In this document: in pieces, positions 37,800-46,835 of the stretch | Numbering within the stretch: position 1 is the stretch's first letter | Layout: each line of letters begins with the position of its first letter | Assembly: GCA_035943635.1 (NCBI GenBank) | Contig: DASZBX010000007.1 | Location: 1 to 64,000, forward strand | Direction: 5' to 3' | DNA from: DASZBX01 sp035943635 | Lineage (GTDB): Bacteria; Actinomycetota; Actinomycetes; Streptomycetales; Catenulisporaceae | Length of the DNA: 64,000 nucleotides | Position numbers and translations under genes: made by a program | Notes under the pieces: model-generated | Database searches by the model: none | What the model was told of the DNA's origin: nothing | Seen by the model: only the letters and a program-made list of their open reading frames with translations

Positions 37800-38815
37800 G
37801 GCTGGGGCACCGTGCGCGGGGTCGGCACCGTCCCGAGCAGGCCCGCGATCACGTCGTCGCTGTTGATCCGGCGCACCCACAGTTCCGGGCGCAGGGTGAT
37901 CCGGTGCGCCAGGGCCGGGACCGCGACCGACTTGACGTCCTCCGGGATCACGAAGTCGCGCCCGTCCAGCACCGCCCGGGCCCGGGCCAGCTGGGCCAGG
38001 GCCAGGCCGCCGCGCGGGGAGGCGCCGACCTGGATCTGCGGGTTGCCGCGGGTGGCCGCGATCAGGGCGACGATGTAGTGGATCAGGTCGTCGTCGATCT
38101 GCACCTTCTCCAGGCTGGCGCGCATGCCGAGCACCTCGGCCGGGTTGCTCAGCGTGCGCAGGGACGCCTCCGGCGCGGCCCGGTCGATCCGCCGGCGCAG
38201 CAGCAGCGCCTCGTCCGCGGCCGGCAGGTAGCCCATCCGCACCCGCAGCAGGAAGCGGTCGAGCTGGGCCTCGGGCAGGTTGTAGGTGCCCTCGTACTCG
38301 ATCGGGTTGTCGGTGGCGATCACCACGAACGGCGGCGGCAGCCGGCGGGTGACCCCGTCCACGGTGACCTGGCCCTCGGCCATCGCCTCGAGCAGCGCGG
38401 CCTGGGTCTTGGGCGGGGTCCGGTTGATCTCGTCCGCCAGCAGCAGGTTGGTGAACACCGGGCCGGGCCGGAACACCATCTCGCCCGAGCGCTGGTCGTA
38501 GAACGGGGCCCCGGTCACGTCCGAGGGCAGCAGGTCCGGGGTGAACTGGATCCGGGTGAACTCCAGGCCCAGCGCGGTGGCGAAGGACCGGGCCAGCAGG
38601 GTCTTGCCCAGGCCCGGCAGGTCCTCGATCAGGACGTGCCCGCCGGCCAGCACGCCCAGCATCACCTGGACCAGCGCGGTCCGCTTGCCGACCACCGCGC
38701 GCTCGACCTCGTCCAGCACGGCGTGCGCGCGGGCGCCGGCCTCGCGCGGGGTGAGCGACAGGGCGTCGGCCTCGGCCGGCGGCTCGGACGGGGGTGTGTG
38801 CTGCGGTGAGGTCAC
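37796..38815 (-). CDS. MoxR-family AAA+ ATPase
   Basis: 339-aa AAA+ chaperone-like ATPase. Walker A EDLPGLGKTLLAR, Walker B LLADEINR, sensor segment VIATDNPIEYEGTYNLPEAQ with LDRFLLR, and the C-terminal lid are complete. MoxR ATPases are thought to help insert cofactors or activate vWA/DUF58 partners; the partner here is the downstream DUF58 gene. The GTG at 38815 overlaps the upstream stop and is supported by GGAAG. The leader MTSPQHTPPSEPP is a short disordered extension. Confidence 0.95.
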   Translation of the reverse strand: MTSPQHTPPSEPPAEADALSLTPREAGARAHAVLDEVERAVVGKRTALVQVMLGVLAGGHVLIEDLPGLGKTLLARSFATALGLEFTRIQFTPDLLPSDVTGAPFYDQRSGEMVFRPGPVFTNLLLADEINRTPPKTQAALLEAMAEGQVTVDGVTRRLPPPFVVIATDNPIEYEGTYNLPEAQLDRFLLRVRMGYLPAADEALLLRRRIDRAAPEASLRTLSNPAEVLGMRASLEKVQIDDDLIHYIVALIAATRGNPQIQVGASPRGGLALAQLARARAVLDGRDFVIPEDVKSVAVPALAHRITLRPELWVRRINSDDVIAGLLGTVPTPRTVPQP

Positions 38816-39375
38816 AGTTCTTCCAGTCGGTCGATCAAGGCGAGGATCAGTGCGTCGGGAACGGGTTGCGGCTGGTAGGCGGCCTGGGCCCGCCGGTCCA
38901 GCAGGTTGCGCGGGGAGGGCGCGGCGGCCGGCGCGCGCCGGGACGGGTTCACCCAGGGCCACAGCTGCGGCCCGATCAGCGCGGCGGCCCGCTCCGGCTC
39001 CCGGTAGAGCGAGACCCCGTGGTGCTCGGCCAGGCGGACCGCGAAGAGCCGTTCCAGCTGCGGCCGCAGGGCCCGCTCGAACCCGATCGCGCTGCCCCGG
39101 CCGATCTCCAGGTTGCTCACCCAGGTGTGCAGGCTCGGCTCGCGCTCCTGGACCAGGCGCAGCTCGCGCCGGTAGTCCCCGTCGAACGCGGCCGCGCCGA
39201 AGACGAACCGGGCGGTGACCGCGCCGAGCAGGAGCAGCCCGAGCAGCGCCAGCCCGCCGGCCGCCCAGCCGCCGACCGCGGTCACCGCCAGCAGGGTCAC
39301 CGCGGCGAACGCGCCGAGCGAGGCCAGCGGCCGGTTGACCGGGTGGTTGCGCAGCGACCGCCTGGTCCCGGGCAT
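38812..39375 (-). CDS. Two-helix membrane protein of the MoxR operon
   Basis: 187-aa protein with two adjacent hydrophobic helices (about residues 18-60: LGAFAAVTLLAVTAVGGWAA and GLALLGLLLLGAVTARFVF) and a soluble C-terminal region ending in DALILALIDRLEEL. No named domain is recognised. In related operons a DUF4350 protein occupies a similar slot, but the match is not evident. ATG at 39375 overlaps the DUF4129 stop (TGATG), and its own stop overlaps the MoxR GTG, so translation is coupled on both sides. Confidence 0.75.
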   Translation of the reverse strand: MPGTRRSLRNHPVNRPLASLGAFAAVTLLAVTAVGGWAAGGLALLGLLLLGAVTARFVFGAAAFDGDYRRELRLVQEREPSLHTWVSNLEIGRGSAIGFERALRPQLERLFAVRLAEHHGVSLYREPERAAALIGPQLWPWVNPSRRAPAAAPSPRNLLDRRAQAAYQPQPVPDALILALIDRLEEL

Positions 39376-40331
39376 CAGGCCACCGCCGTCGGGGTCTTCG
39401 CCGGGGACTGCGGCTTGGACTGGGTCTGCGCCTGGCGCAACTGGGCGGCGCACTGCTCCAGCGCGTCCCGGGCGGCCGCCATCTGCTGCTCGCCCATCGG
39501 GTTGACCGAGAACCTGGCCTCGCGGAACAGCGCGGTCAGCGCCTGCGGCGCGCTGCCTTGCAGCAGGCCCCGGGTGCGCGCGCGGTTGAGCAGGTCGGCC
39601 GGGCTGTCCGCGGCCCCCCGGGCGAGCCCGAGCACGGCCAGGGACTGTTCCATCGCGGCGTAACAGGCGATGATCGCGGCCCGCGCGTCGTCGCCCTGCA
39701 GGGCGCGCCGCCCGGCGGACATCGCGTCGGCCAGCACCTGTTCCTCCGGCGGGGGACCGGGCTCGGCCTGGGAGGAGACCGTGCCGATCTCCAGCCGCAG
39801 GTTCATCTGGCGCAGCCGGCGCAGCACCAGGACCAGGACGACGACGGCGACCAGCACGCCCAGGCCGATCAGGAACGGCAACAGGTTGAGGCTGCCGCCG
39901 TGGGTCGGCTTCGCGGTGGGGATCGCCGTGACGGTGAAGATCCGGGTCGGCACCGGCCGGGCCGAGGTCTGCTGGAGCGGCTGGGTGTCGGCGGAGGGCG
40001 AGCTGCGGCTCATCGCGAAGATGAGGATCGGCACGAGCACGGCCCCGGCGAACAAGATCGCGGCGGTGGCGGTGCGCAGCCGGCTGGTCTTGGACTGCGG
40101 GGTGAGCGCGCTGCGGTCGGCCCGCCATTTGCTGTAGTTCAGCGCCAGGCCGATCAGCGCGCCGAAGCACACGATCCCGACCAGGATCCCCAGCCGCTGC
40201 ACCGGCCCGGCCTGGTGCAGTCCGTACCCGGAGGCGGCGGCCAGCCCGACCGTCCCGGCCGCGAGCCCGAGCAGCGCCGAGGCGAGGAGCAGTCCGCGGT
40301 GGGAAGGACGAATCGGACCCGTGGATGGCAT
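39375..40331 (-). CDS. DUF4129 domain membrane protein
   Basis: 318-aa first gene of the MoxR operon. Four hydrophobic helices (residues ~14-36, 47-65, 88-106, 148-170) precede the C-terminal DUF4129 domain: DDARAAIIACYAAMEQSLAV, SPADLLNRARTRGL and ALTALFREARFSVNPM. DUF4129 proteins regularly accompany MoxR/DUF58 pairs; their role is unknown. The ATG at 40331 is 38 bases from a plausible promoter start and has only a weak ribosome site. Confidence 0.88.
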   Translation of the reverse strand: MPSTGPIRPSHRGLLLASALLGLAAGTVGLAAASGYGLHQAGPVQRLGILVGIVCFGALIGLALNYSKWRADRSALTPQSKTSRLRTATAAILFAGAVLVPILIFAMSRSSPSADTQPLQQTSARPVPTRIFTVTAIPTAKPTHGGSLNLLPFLIGLGVLVAVVVLVLVLRRLRQMNLRLEIGTVSSQAEPGPPPEEQVLADAMSAGRRALQGDDARAAIIACYAAMEQSLAVLGLARGAADSPADLLNRARTRGLLQGSAPQALTALFREARFSVNPMGEQQMAAARDALEQCAAQLRQAQTQSKPQSPAKTPTAVA

Positions 40332-40706
40332 TGGCGGTGCGAGACTTTCCGGCGGTGGGCAAACCTGATCCCGCTAGCCTGGCATAGCTCGGCCGAGATG
40401 TCAGTCCGCTGTCCGTAATGTCCGATAAACTGATCAAAGTCTGCGGGTTGTACGAGGGTGGAAGCCCGTGTTCTCGTGCGGGCCGGGCCGGGCTGATCGG
40501 CTCGGCCGACCGTTTGGTTCGTCCCCTGATTCACTCGGCCCGGCCGGGGGCCGTCGTCGACCAGTGGGGCTGCCCAGCCGCTGGTGACGGGTGGAACAGC
40601 GGAGACGGCGGCCGCCGCGTGCGCCCGATCCTCCGTGTGGCCAGTGTTCAGCTACACAAAGTGCGGCGGCTACCGGCGCGACACCGGCACCGGGCAAAGT
40701 CAGGTC
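40332..40706. other. 375-base divergent gap between the MoxR operon and the GT4 gene
   Basis: No gene seen. It carries the MoxR operon promoter candidate (40376-40404). The GT4 promoter should be near 40600-40690 but no convincing hexamers are visible; the ribosome site is a weak CAGG before 40707. Confidence 0.5.
40376..40404 (-). promoter_or_regulatory. Promoter of the MoxR/DUF58 operon
   Basis: On the minus strand, CTGACA (40404-40399) and CAGGCT (40381-40376) are separated by exactly 17 bases; each differs by one base from TTGACA and TAGGCT. Transcription would start near 40369, leaving a ~38-base leader before the DUF4129 ATG. Confidence 0.5.
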
Positions 40707-41852
40707 ATGCGTGTCGCAGTAGTCACCGAATCGTTCCTCCCCCAGGTCAACGGGGTCGCCAACTCGGTCTGCCGAGTCCTCGAGTACCTGGCCGCGGAGG
40801 GCCACCAGGCCATGGTGATCGCCCCCGAGCCCGGTTCCGCCGGCGCGCCGGTGGACACCTACGCCGGGTTCCCGATCGCCAACGTGCCCGGGGTCGGCCT
40901 GCCCGGCTACCGGGACTTCACGGTCGGCCTGCCGACCCGCCGGGTGGAGAGGCTCCTGCGCGAGTTCTCCCCCGACGTGGTCCACCTGGCCTCCCCGATC
41001 TCGCTCGGCGCGGCCGGGGCCCGGGCCGCCCGGCGGATCGGCGTGCCGAGCATCGCGGTGTTCCAGACCGACGTCGCCGGGTTCGCCCGCCAGCACGGGC
41101 TGCGCGGCACCGACACCGTCATCTGGTCCTGGCTCCGGCACATCCACAAGCAGGCCGAGGTGACCCTCGTGCCCTCCCGCTCCAGCTTCGAGCAGCTGCG
41201 CGCCCAGGGCGTGCCGAGGCTGGTGATGTGGCGCCGCGGGGTGGACGCCGAACGGTTCAACCCGGCCCACCGGGACGAGGTGCTGCGCGAGTGGCTGCTC
41301 GGCGCGGACCGGGAGGTGCTGGTCGGGTACGTCGGCCGGCTGTCCGCGGACAAGCGGGTGCACCTGCTCGCCCACCTGGCCGACCTGCCCAAGGTGCGCC
41401 TGGTCGCGGTGGGCGACGGCCCGGCCGCCACCAGCCTGCGCAGCCTTGTCCCCGGCGCGGTGCTGCCCGGCTTCCTGACCGGCGAGGCGCTGTCCGCGAT
41501 GTACGCGTCCTTCGACGTCTTCGTGCACACCGGCGCGGACGACACCTTCGGCCAGTGCGTCCAGGAGGCCATGGTGTCGGGCGTCCCGGTGGTCGCCCCG
41601 GCCGTCGGCGGCCCGCTGGACCTGGTCGTCCCCGAACGCACCGGCCTGCTGTTCCCCCCGGACGACGTGCGCGAACTGCGCCGCTCGGTCGGCCGGCTGG
41701 CCGCGGACCCGCTGCTGCGCGCCTCCTTCGGCAAGGCCGCCCGCCAGGCGGTGGTCAACCGCACCTGGTCGGCCGTCTGCGGCGAACTGATGACGCACTA
41801 CCGCAACGCGGTCGGCCCGATGTCGGTGTCCGCGCTGGCCACCGCCGCCTGA
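40707..41852 (+). CDS. GT4-family glycosyltransferase (GDP-mannose-dependent type)
   Basis: 381-aa GT-B glycosyltransferase. VVTESFLPQVNGVANSVCRV at the N-terminus, MWRRGVDAERFNPAHRDEVL mid-protein, VGYVGRLSADKRVHLLAHLA and the donor-site region GADDTFGQCVQEAMVSGVPV with VAPAVGGP match actinobacterial mannosyltransferases such as MgtA/PimB-type enzymes. The product may be a mannosylated glycolipid (inference). The ATG at 40707 is chosen since the Rossmann start MRVAVVTESF follows directly; 41 upstream in-frame residues are not conserved. It is monocistronic. Confidence 0.92.
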   Translation: MRVAVVTESFLPQVNGVANSVCRVLEYLAAEGHQAMVIAPEPGSAGAPVDTYAGFPIANVPGVGLPGYRDFTVGLPTRRVERLLREFSPDVVHLASPISLGAAGARAARRIGVPSIAVFQTDVAGFARQHGLRGTDTVIWSWLRHIHKQAEVTLVPSRSSFEQLRAQGVPRLVMWRRGVDAERFNPAHRDEVLREWLLGADREVLVGYVGRLSADKRVHLLAHLADLPKVRLVAVGDGPAATSLRSLVPGAVLPGFLTGEALSAMYASFDVFVHTGADDTFGQCVQEAMVSGVPVVAPAVGGPLDLVVPERTGLLFPPDDVRELRRSVGRLAADPLLRASFGKAARQAVVNRTWSAVCGELMTHYRNAVGPMSVSALATAA

Positions 41853-41934
41853 GACCCCCGGCGCGAGGGCCTTCGAGGCAGAGGGCCGTCAGCCGGAGGG
41901 TCGCGGGGCGGTTTGCCGCGCCTATTGGTCGACG

Positions 41935-42132
41935 GTGAAGATCACCGCTTTGCCCGCCGCGGCGGCCACGCCGAAAAAGCATGTGCGCGGGCTATTGCAG
42001 AAGATGGCATTCGGGGTGCAGCGGTGCATGTACTGCGAAGACAGCCTGGGAACGGACATCGACCATTTCCAGCCGATCGCACAGGCACCCGCGCGGGCCT
42101 CTGTCTGGTCCAGGCGCCCTGAGGTTCGCTGA
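41935..42132 (+). pseudogene. HNH nuclease fragment (CxxCE...DIDHF type)
   Basis: A 65-codon frame contains KKHVRGLLQKMAFGVQRCMY, CEDSLGTDIDHFQPIAQ, the metal and catalytic start of an HNH nuclease with a CxxC knuckle, as in TIGR02646/PtuB-like proteins. The fold needs ~100-200 more residues, but the frame changes character after QPIAQAP and stops at 42132. Local GC is lower than flanking genes. It lies in the 335-base gap between the GT4 gene and recQ. Most likely a remnant of a horizontally acquired nuclease gene. Confidence 0.6.
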
Positions 42133-42187
42133 CCGGGGTGAACGAAGGATGCGGAAACGGGGTTCCTGCGGTAAGGCTTCGCGCTGG

Positions 42188-44404
42188 TCACGCCTCCAAC
42201 GCCAGCGCGAACGGCAGCACGGCCCCGGCACCGGCCTGGCGCAGCAATCTCGCGGCGATGGTCATGGTCCAGCCGGTGTCGACGGTGTCGTCGACGAGCA
42301 GGATCGGGCCGGGGGCATCGGCGACGGAGGCGGCAAGCTGGTCCGGCACATGGAAGGCGTTGTGAACCTGATTCAGCCGCTGCGCACTATTCCCGCGCGG
42401 GGACTGACGGCGGTCCGGATCAGTCGGCGCGACCTCGCCCACATAGGGCAGGCGGCCGACCTCGGCGATCCGGCGGGCGGTGTCCCGGACCAGGCCGGGG
42501 CGGGTGCGGGAACCGACTGAGACGACCGCGGCCGGGCGGTGGGCCCAGTCCCAGTCGGCCAGCACCTTGACGATGCCGTCGAGCATCGGCTGGGGCAGCG
42601 GCCGGTCCGGGGCGCCGGGGGCGAGCAGGTCGCGCAGCCGGTTGCCCCAGCCCAGGTCGGTCAGCCGGCCGAGGGCGCGGCCGGGTTCGGCCGCGTCGGA
42701 CTCCGGGATCCGGCCGCTCAGCTGCACGCCCAGCGCGGTCATGCCGGTCGGCCAGAGTTTGCGCGGGGCGATCTCGACTCCGGGCTTGGCCAGGGCGGCC
42801 CGGGCCGCGTCGGCGCCCTCGGCGGAGGTGTCCGCGCTGAACCGGGGGCCGGCGCAGTTGTCGCAGCGGCCGCAGGGGCCGGCGATCGCCGGGTCGTCGA
42901 GCTGGCGGCGCAGGAAGGTCATCCGGCATTCGGTGGTGGTCTGGTAGTCGAGCATCGCCTGCTGCTCGGTCTCGCGGGCGGCGGCGACCCGGGCGTAGCG
43001 TTCGCCCTCGTACGCCCACGGCCGGCCGGTGGACTCCCAGCCGCCCTTCACCCGTCGGACCGCTCCGTCCACGTCCAGCACCTTGAGCATGGTCTCCAGC
43101 CGGGACCGGCGCAGGTCGACCCTCGTCTCCAGCACGGCGGTGGACAGCGGCCGGCCCGCGGCGGCCAGGGCGTCCAGGGTCTGGCGCACCTGGGCCTCGG
43201 GCGGGAAGGCGAGCGAGGCGAAGTAGCGCCAGATGGCCTGGTCCTCCTGCCCGGGCAGCAGCAGCACGTCGGCGTGGTCCACGCCGCGCCCGGCCCGGCC
43301 GACCTGCTGGTAGTAGGCGATCGGGGACTGCGGCGCGCCGAGGTGGATGACGAAGCCGAGGTCGGGTTTGTCGAAGCCCATGCCGAGCGCGGAGGTGGCG
43401 ACCAGCGCCTTGATCCGGTTGGCCAGCAGGTCGGCCTCGGCCTCGCGGCGTTCGGCGTCCTCGGTGCGCCCGGAGTAGGCGGCCACCGCGAAGCCGCGCC
43501 CGCGCAGGAAGGCGGCCACCTCGTCCGCCGCGGCGACGGTCAGCGTGTAGACGATGCCGGATCCGGGCAGTTTCGGCAGCTGGTCGGCCAGGAAGGCGAG
43601 CCGGTCGGCCGGGCCGGCCAGCCGGACCACGTGCAGGGACAGGCTCTCCCGGTCCAGGGTGCCGCGCAGCACCAGGGTCTCGGCGTCGCCGGCCGGGTCG
43701 AGCTGCTCGGCGATGTCGGCGACCACCCGGGTGTTCGCGGTGGCGGTCGTGGCCAGTACCGGGATGCCGGGCGGCAGGTCGGCCAGGAAGGTGCGGATCC
43801 GGCGGTAGTCCGGCCGGAAATCGTGTCCCCAGTCGCTCACTGAGTGAGCCTCGTCCACCACCAGCAGGCCGACGGCCGAGGCCATCTTGGGCAGCACCTC
43901 GTCGCGGAAATCGGGGTTGTTCAGCCGTTCCGGGGAGATCAGCAGCACGTCGATCTCCCCGGCCGCGATCTCGGCCTGGATGTCCTGCCACTCGTGCAGG
44001 TTCGCCGAGTTGATCGTGCGGGCGCGGATGCCGGCGCGTTCGGCGGCCTCGATCTGGTTGCGCATCAGGGCCAGCAGCGGGGAGACGATCAGGGTCGGCC
44101 CGGCGCCGTGCGCGCGCAGCAGCGCGGTGGCCACGAAGTACACCGCCGACTTGCCCCAGCCGGTGCGCTGCACGACCAGGGCGCGGCGGCTGCCGACGAC
44201 CAGGGCCTCGATCGCGGTCCACTGGTCCTCGCGCAGCCGGGCGTGTTCCCCGGCGAGGGTGCGCAGCACCTGCTCGGCCTCCTCGCGCAGGATGCCGGAG
44301 CCCGGCGCCGCGGCTGGAGCGCCGCCCGGGGCGGGGGACGGCGCGGCGGGCGCGGGTTCGGGGGTCGGGTCGGAGGTGCGGCTGGGGCTCGGGTCGCTGG
44401 CCAT
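42188..44404 (-). CDS. recQ: RecQ-like DNA helicase fused to a phosphoribosyltransferase-like domain
   Basis: 738-aa superfamily 2 helicase. Q-motif LREDQWTAIEAL, Walker A RTGWGKSAVY (about residue 80), DEAHSVSDWGHDFRPDYR (about 183), TSALGMGFDKPD and QQVGRAGRG are present; a zinc site is formed by Cys in ECRM and CGRCDNC. After ~560 a different region ends in ILLVDDTVDTGWTMTIAARL, the PRPP-loop motif of type I phosphoribosyltransferases (ComF-like), a fusion seen in actinobacteria. The ATG at 44404 (MASDP) is chosen; a GTG at 44422 is possible. The Pro/Ala linker (residues 10-38) is probably disordered. Confidence 0.92.
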   Translation of the reverse strand: MASDPSPSRTSDPTPEPAPAAPSPAPGGAPAAAPGSGILREEAEQVLRTLAGEHARLREDQWTAIEALVVGSRRALVVQRTGWGKSAVYFVATALLRAHGAGPTLIVSPLLALMRNQIEAAERAGIRARTINSANLHEWQDIQAEIAAGEIDVLLISPERLNNPDFRDEVLPKMASAVGLLVVDEAHSVSDWGHDFRPDYRRIRTFLADLPPGIPVLATTATANTRVVADIAEQLDPAGDAETLVLRGTLDRESLSLHVVRLAGPADRLAFLADQLPKLPGSGIVYTLTVAAADEVAAFLRGRGFAVAAYSGRTEDAERREAEADLLANRIKALVATSALGMGFDKPDLGFVIHLGAPQSPIAYYQQVGRAGRGVDHADVLLLPGQEDQAIWRYFASLAFPPEAQVRQTLDALAAAGRPLSTAVLETRVDLRRSRLETMLKVLDVDGAVRRVKGGWESTGRPWAYEGERYARVAAARETEQQAMLDYQTTTECRMTFLRRQLDDPAIAGPCGRCDNCAGPRFSADTSAEGADAARAALAKPGVEIAPRKLWPTGMTALGVQLSGRIPESDAAEPGRALGRLTDLGWGNRLRDLLAPGAPDRPLPQPMLDGIVKVLADWDWAHRPAAVVSVGSRTRPGLVRDTARRIAEVGRLPYVGEVAPTDPDRRQSPRGNSAQRLNQVHNAFHVPDQLAASVADAPGPILLVDDTVDTGWTMTIAARLLRQAGAGAVLPFALALEA

Positions 44405-44480
44405 GACCCCATCATGGCGCACGGGTGTGACGGAACCGGGCGCAATCGTCCGCGCCTGTGGATAACTCAGGTCGCAGCCG

Positions 44481-45323
44481 TTACGGCGCGTCGACCAGTC
44501 CGGGTTCGGCCGGCGCCGGTTCGGCGGCCCGGTGCGCGTCCCGGTAGCGGCTGATCAGCCTGCGCGTGACCCACTGCACGCCGAGCGAGCCGCACAGCAG
44601 CGCACCGGCGACGATGCCGTCGCCCCAGTAGTGATTGCCGGTGGACACGACGACGAAGACCGTGGCGATCGGGTGGATCAGGATCAAGTACCGCCACTTG
44701 GACGAACTGACCGTCATCACGCACACCGCGATCAGCAGCGACCAGCCGACGTGCACGGACGGCATCGCGGAGACCTGGTCGGGGTCGAAGCCGCCGATCG
44801 AGCCGTAGACGGACTGCCCGTACCGCTCGGCGGTGTCCACCATGCCCAGGTCCAGCACCATCCGCGGCGGGGCCACCGGGATCAGCTGGATCAGCAGGCT
44901 GGACGCGGTCAGCAGGGCCAGGGTGGTGCGCCAGCGCGGGTAGGCGTCGCGATGCCAGATGAACAGCCAGAACAGGAAGATGATCATCAGGGTGAAGTGC
45001 ATCGTGTCGTAGTACAAGTTCGCGCCCTGGACGATCAGCGGGTGCGGCAGGATCCAGCCCTGGACCGTGTGCTCGCTCAGCAGGTGCAGATTGCGCTCGG
45101 TGTCCCAGATCCACTGGCCGCGGCTGAGCGCGGCCAGGTCGCCGGGGCCGGAGAGCGAGCCGGCGTACTGCCAGAGCGCGTAGAGCAGGATGACCAGGCC
45201 GGCTTCGCGCACGTACGGGGCCGGCCGGGCGTCCGGCCGCAACCAGCGCAGCAGGCCCCACACCGCGAGCAGGACGCCGCCTATCACGACGGCCTGCTGC
45301 CAGCTCCACATCAGATTCGGCAT
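44481..45323 (-). CDS. PAP2-superfamily integral membrane phosphatase/phosphotransferase
   Basis: 280-aa protein with about six helices. The phosphatase signature is split: KAxx-type first motif is degenerate, but MPSVHVGWS (motif 2, SxxH) and VVSTGNHYWGDGIVAG (motif 3, HxxxD) are clear. This arrangement, with HxYxxD-like ends, is that of the inositolphosphotransferase-like (AUR1/Ipt1-type) PAP2 group found in actinobacteria, acting at the outer membrane face on lipid phosphates. Substrate unknown. The ATG at 45323 has GAGAGG upstream. It precedes recQ by 76 bases on the same strand. Confidence 0.85.
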   Translation of the reverse strand: MPNLMWSWQQAVVIGGVLLAVWGLLRWLRPDARPAPYVREAGLVILLYALWQYAGSLSGPGDLAALSRGQWIWDTERNLHLLSEHTVQGWILPHPLIVQGANLYYDTMHFTLMIIFLFWLFIWHRDAYPRWRTTLALLTASSLLIQLIPVAPPRMVLDLGMVDTAERYGQSVYGSIGGFDPDQVSAMPSVHVGWSLLIAVCVMTVSSSKWRYLILIHPIATVFVVVSTGNHYWGDGIVAGALLCGSLGVQWVTRRLISRYRDAHRAAEPAPAEPGLVDAP

Positions 45324-45455
45324 CGCTGGCCTCTCAACGCGCTCGGGTTGTCCTCGACCAGCAGGTTTACCACACTCGCGGCCGCCATGGGCCCGGCGGG
45401 GGACCCGGCGCCCGGTCTCGGGCGCCGGTGGTCGTCGCGCCAGCGTAGTCGGCCG

Positions 45456-45487
45456 GGCGGGCGGCCCGGACCACCGGACCGCCCGCC
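45456..45487 (-). terminator. Terminator after the lactonase-like gene
   Basis: Perfect 9-bp stem GGCGGGCGG/CCGCCCGCC with a 14-base loop, 27 bases past the stop at 45514 on the minus strand. No U-tract. It separates this gene from the PAP2 gene. Confidence 0.55.
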
Positions 45488-45513
45488 TCGGCCGATCCCT
45501 TCGGCCGCCCGCC

Positions 45514-46650
45514 TCAGCCGAGCACGAGGACGTGCGCGGGCTGGTCGACCTCCAGGGCCTGGCCGGTCGCGGTGAGCGAGCCGTCGGCCGGGTCGACTCG
45601 GAACACGGTGACCGTGCCGGAGCGCTGGTTGGCGCAGAACAGGGCGCGCCCGTCCGGGGTCAGGGTCAGATGCCGGGGCCAGCTGCCGCCGCACGGCCAG
45701 TTGCCGGCCGGGGCCAGGTCGCCGCCGTCCTCGGACACCGCGAAGACGGCGATCGACTCCTCGCCGCGGTTCGAGACGTAGACGTGCCGTCCGTCCGGCG
45801 AGAGCGCGATCCCGCCGGGGTAGTTGGGCTGCTCGGGCGTGCTCGGTGCGGCCGGGCGGACCGAGAGCTCCTCGATCTTCCCGCTGCCTCGGTCGTAGGA
45901 GAGCACGCTGACCGTGCTGTCCAGCTCGTTCACCAGGTAGGCGAAGGCGCCGTCGCGGCTGAAGACCAGGTGCCGCGGGCCGCTGCCCGGGCGCATCCGG
46001 TTGGCCGCGCGCAGGGTCAGCCGGCCGGTGTCCGCCTCCAGGGTGTACGCGTAGATGCTGTCCGCGCCCAGGTCCACCGCGAGCAGGGTCTCGCCGGTCG
46101 GGTCGGGCAGGATCATGTGCGCGTGCGGGCCGGCCTGCCGGTCGGCCACCGGGCCGCTGCCGACGTGGGTCACCAGGTCGGTGCGTTCGGCCAGGGCGCC
46201 GTCGGGCAGGATCGGGTGGACGGCCACGCTGCCGGAGCTGTAGTTCGCGGTCAGCAGGTAGCGCCCGGACGGGTCGACCGCCAGGTGGCACGGGTCCTCG
46301 CCGCCGGTCGGCAGCGTGGACAGGTGGCGCAGCCGGTCCTGGCCGAGTTCGAACGCGGTGACCTGCCCCTCGGCCTCCTCGCGGACCGCGTAGAGCCGGT
46401 CGCCGGCCGGGGAGAGCGCGCTGAACGAGGCCGCGGGCGCGTGCCAGCCGCCCTGCGGCGTGACGGTCGCGGTGTCCGGGTCGAACCGGGCGAAGGCCAG
46501 GCCCTGGCCGGGCACGGCGGTCTCCCGTCCGGCCGGGTAACTCCCGATGATCAAGGTCAGCGTGGTCGTGTCGCTCAACGTCGAGGATCCAATCGTCCGG
46601 GGATGGGCCGGACCGGTGCATCCGTCCGGGCCGGTGCGCGCGATGCGCAT
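45514..46650 (-). CDS. Lactonase-family seven-bladed beta-propeller protein (Pgl/YbhE-like)
   Basis: 378-aa protein of the 6-phosphogluconolactonase (YbhE/CMLE) propeller family. Blade-like repeats recur: PCHLAVDPSGRYLLTANYSS, GPRHLVFSRDGAFAYLVNEL, GGIALSPDGRHVYVSNRGEE and WPRHLTLTPDGRALFCANQR. HAHMILPDPTGE carries the family's conserved His. The propeller starts near residue 30 (LTLIIGSYPAGRET). The ATG at 46650 has AGAGG upstream; a TTG at 46578 (LSDTTTLTL) would trim a non-conserved 24-residue leader and is a serious alternative. True substrate unproven. Confidence 0.85.
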   Translation of the reverse strand: MRIARTGPDGCTGPAHPRTIGSSTLSDTTTLTLIIGSYPAGRETAVPGQGLAFARFDPDTATVTPQGGWHAPAASFSALSPAGDRLYAVREEAEGQVTAFELGQDRLRHLSTLPTGGEDPCHLAVDPSGRYLLTANYSSGSVAVHPILPDGALAERTDLVTHVGSGPVADRQAGPHAHMILPDPTGETLLAVDLGADSIYAYTLEADTGRLTLRAANRMRPGSGPRHLVFSRDGAFAYLVNELDSTVSVLSYDRGSGKIEELSVRPAAPSTPEQPNYPGGIALSPDGRHVYVSNRGEESIAVFAVSEDGGDLAPAGNWPCGGSWPRHLTLTPDGRALFCANQRSGTVTVFRVDPADGSLTATGQALEVDQPAHVLVLG

Positions 46651-46835
46651 CAGGCCTCTGGTACGGCCGGAATGAGTCGGTGGCCGAGATGCCTGGTCTA
46701 GGCCACGATAACCGACTGTGCTTCCGGGGCGGTGATCAGGGCGCTCGGCGGTTCGCCCGGTCGGGCCGCGCCCTCGGGCCCGCGGGCTGGCAGGATGGGA
46801 GGGTGGCCGGGAACAGGGACGTCAGGAGCGGGCAC

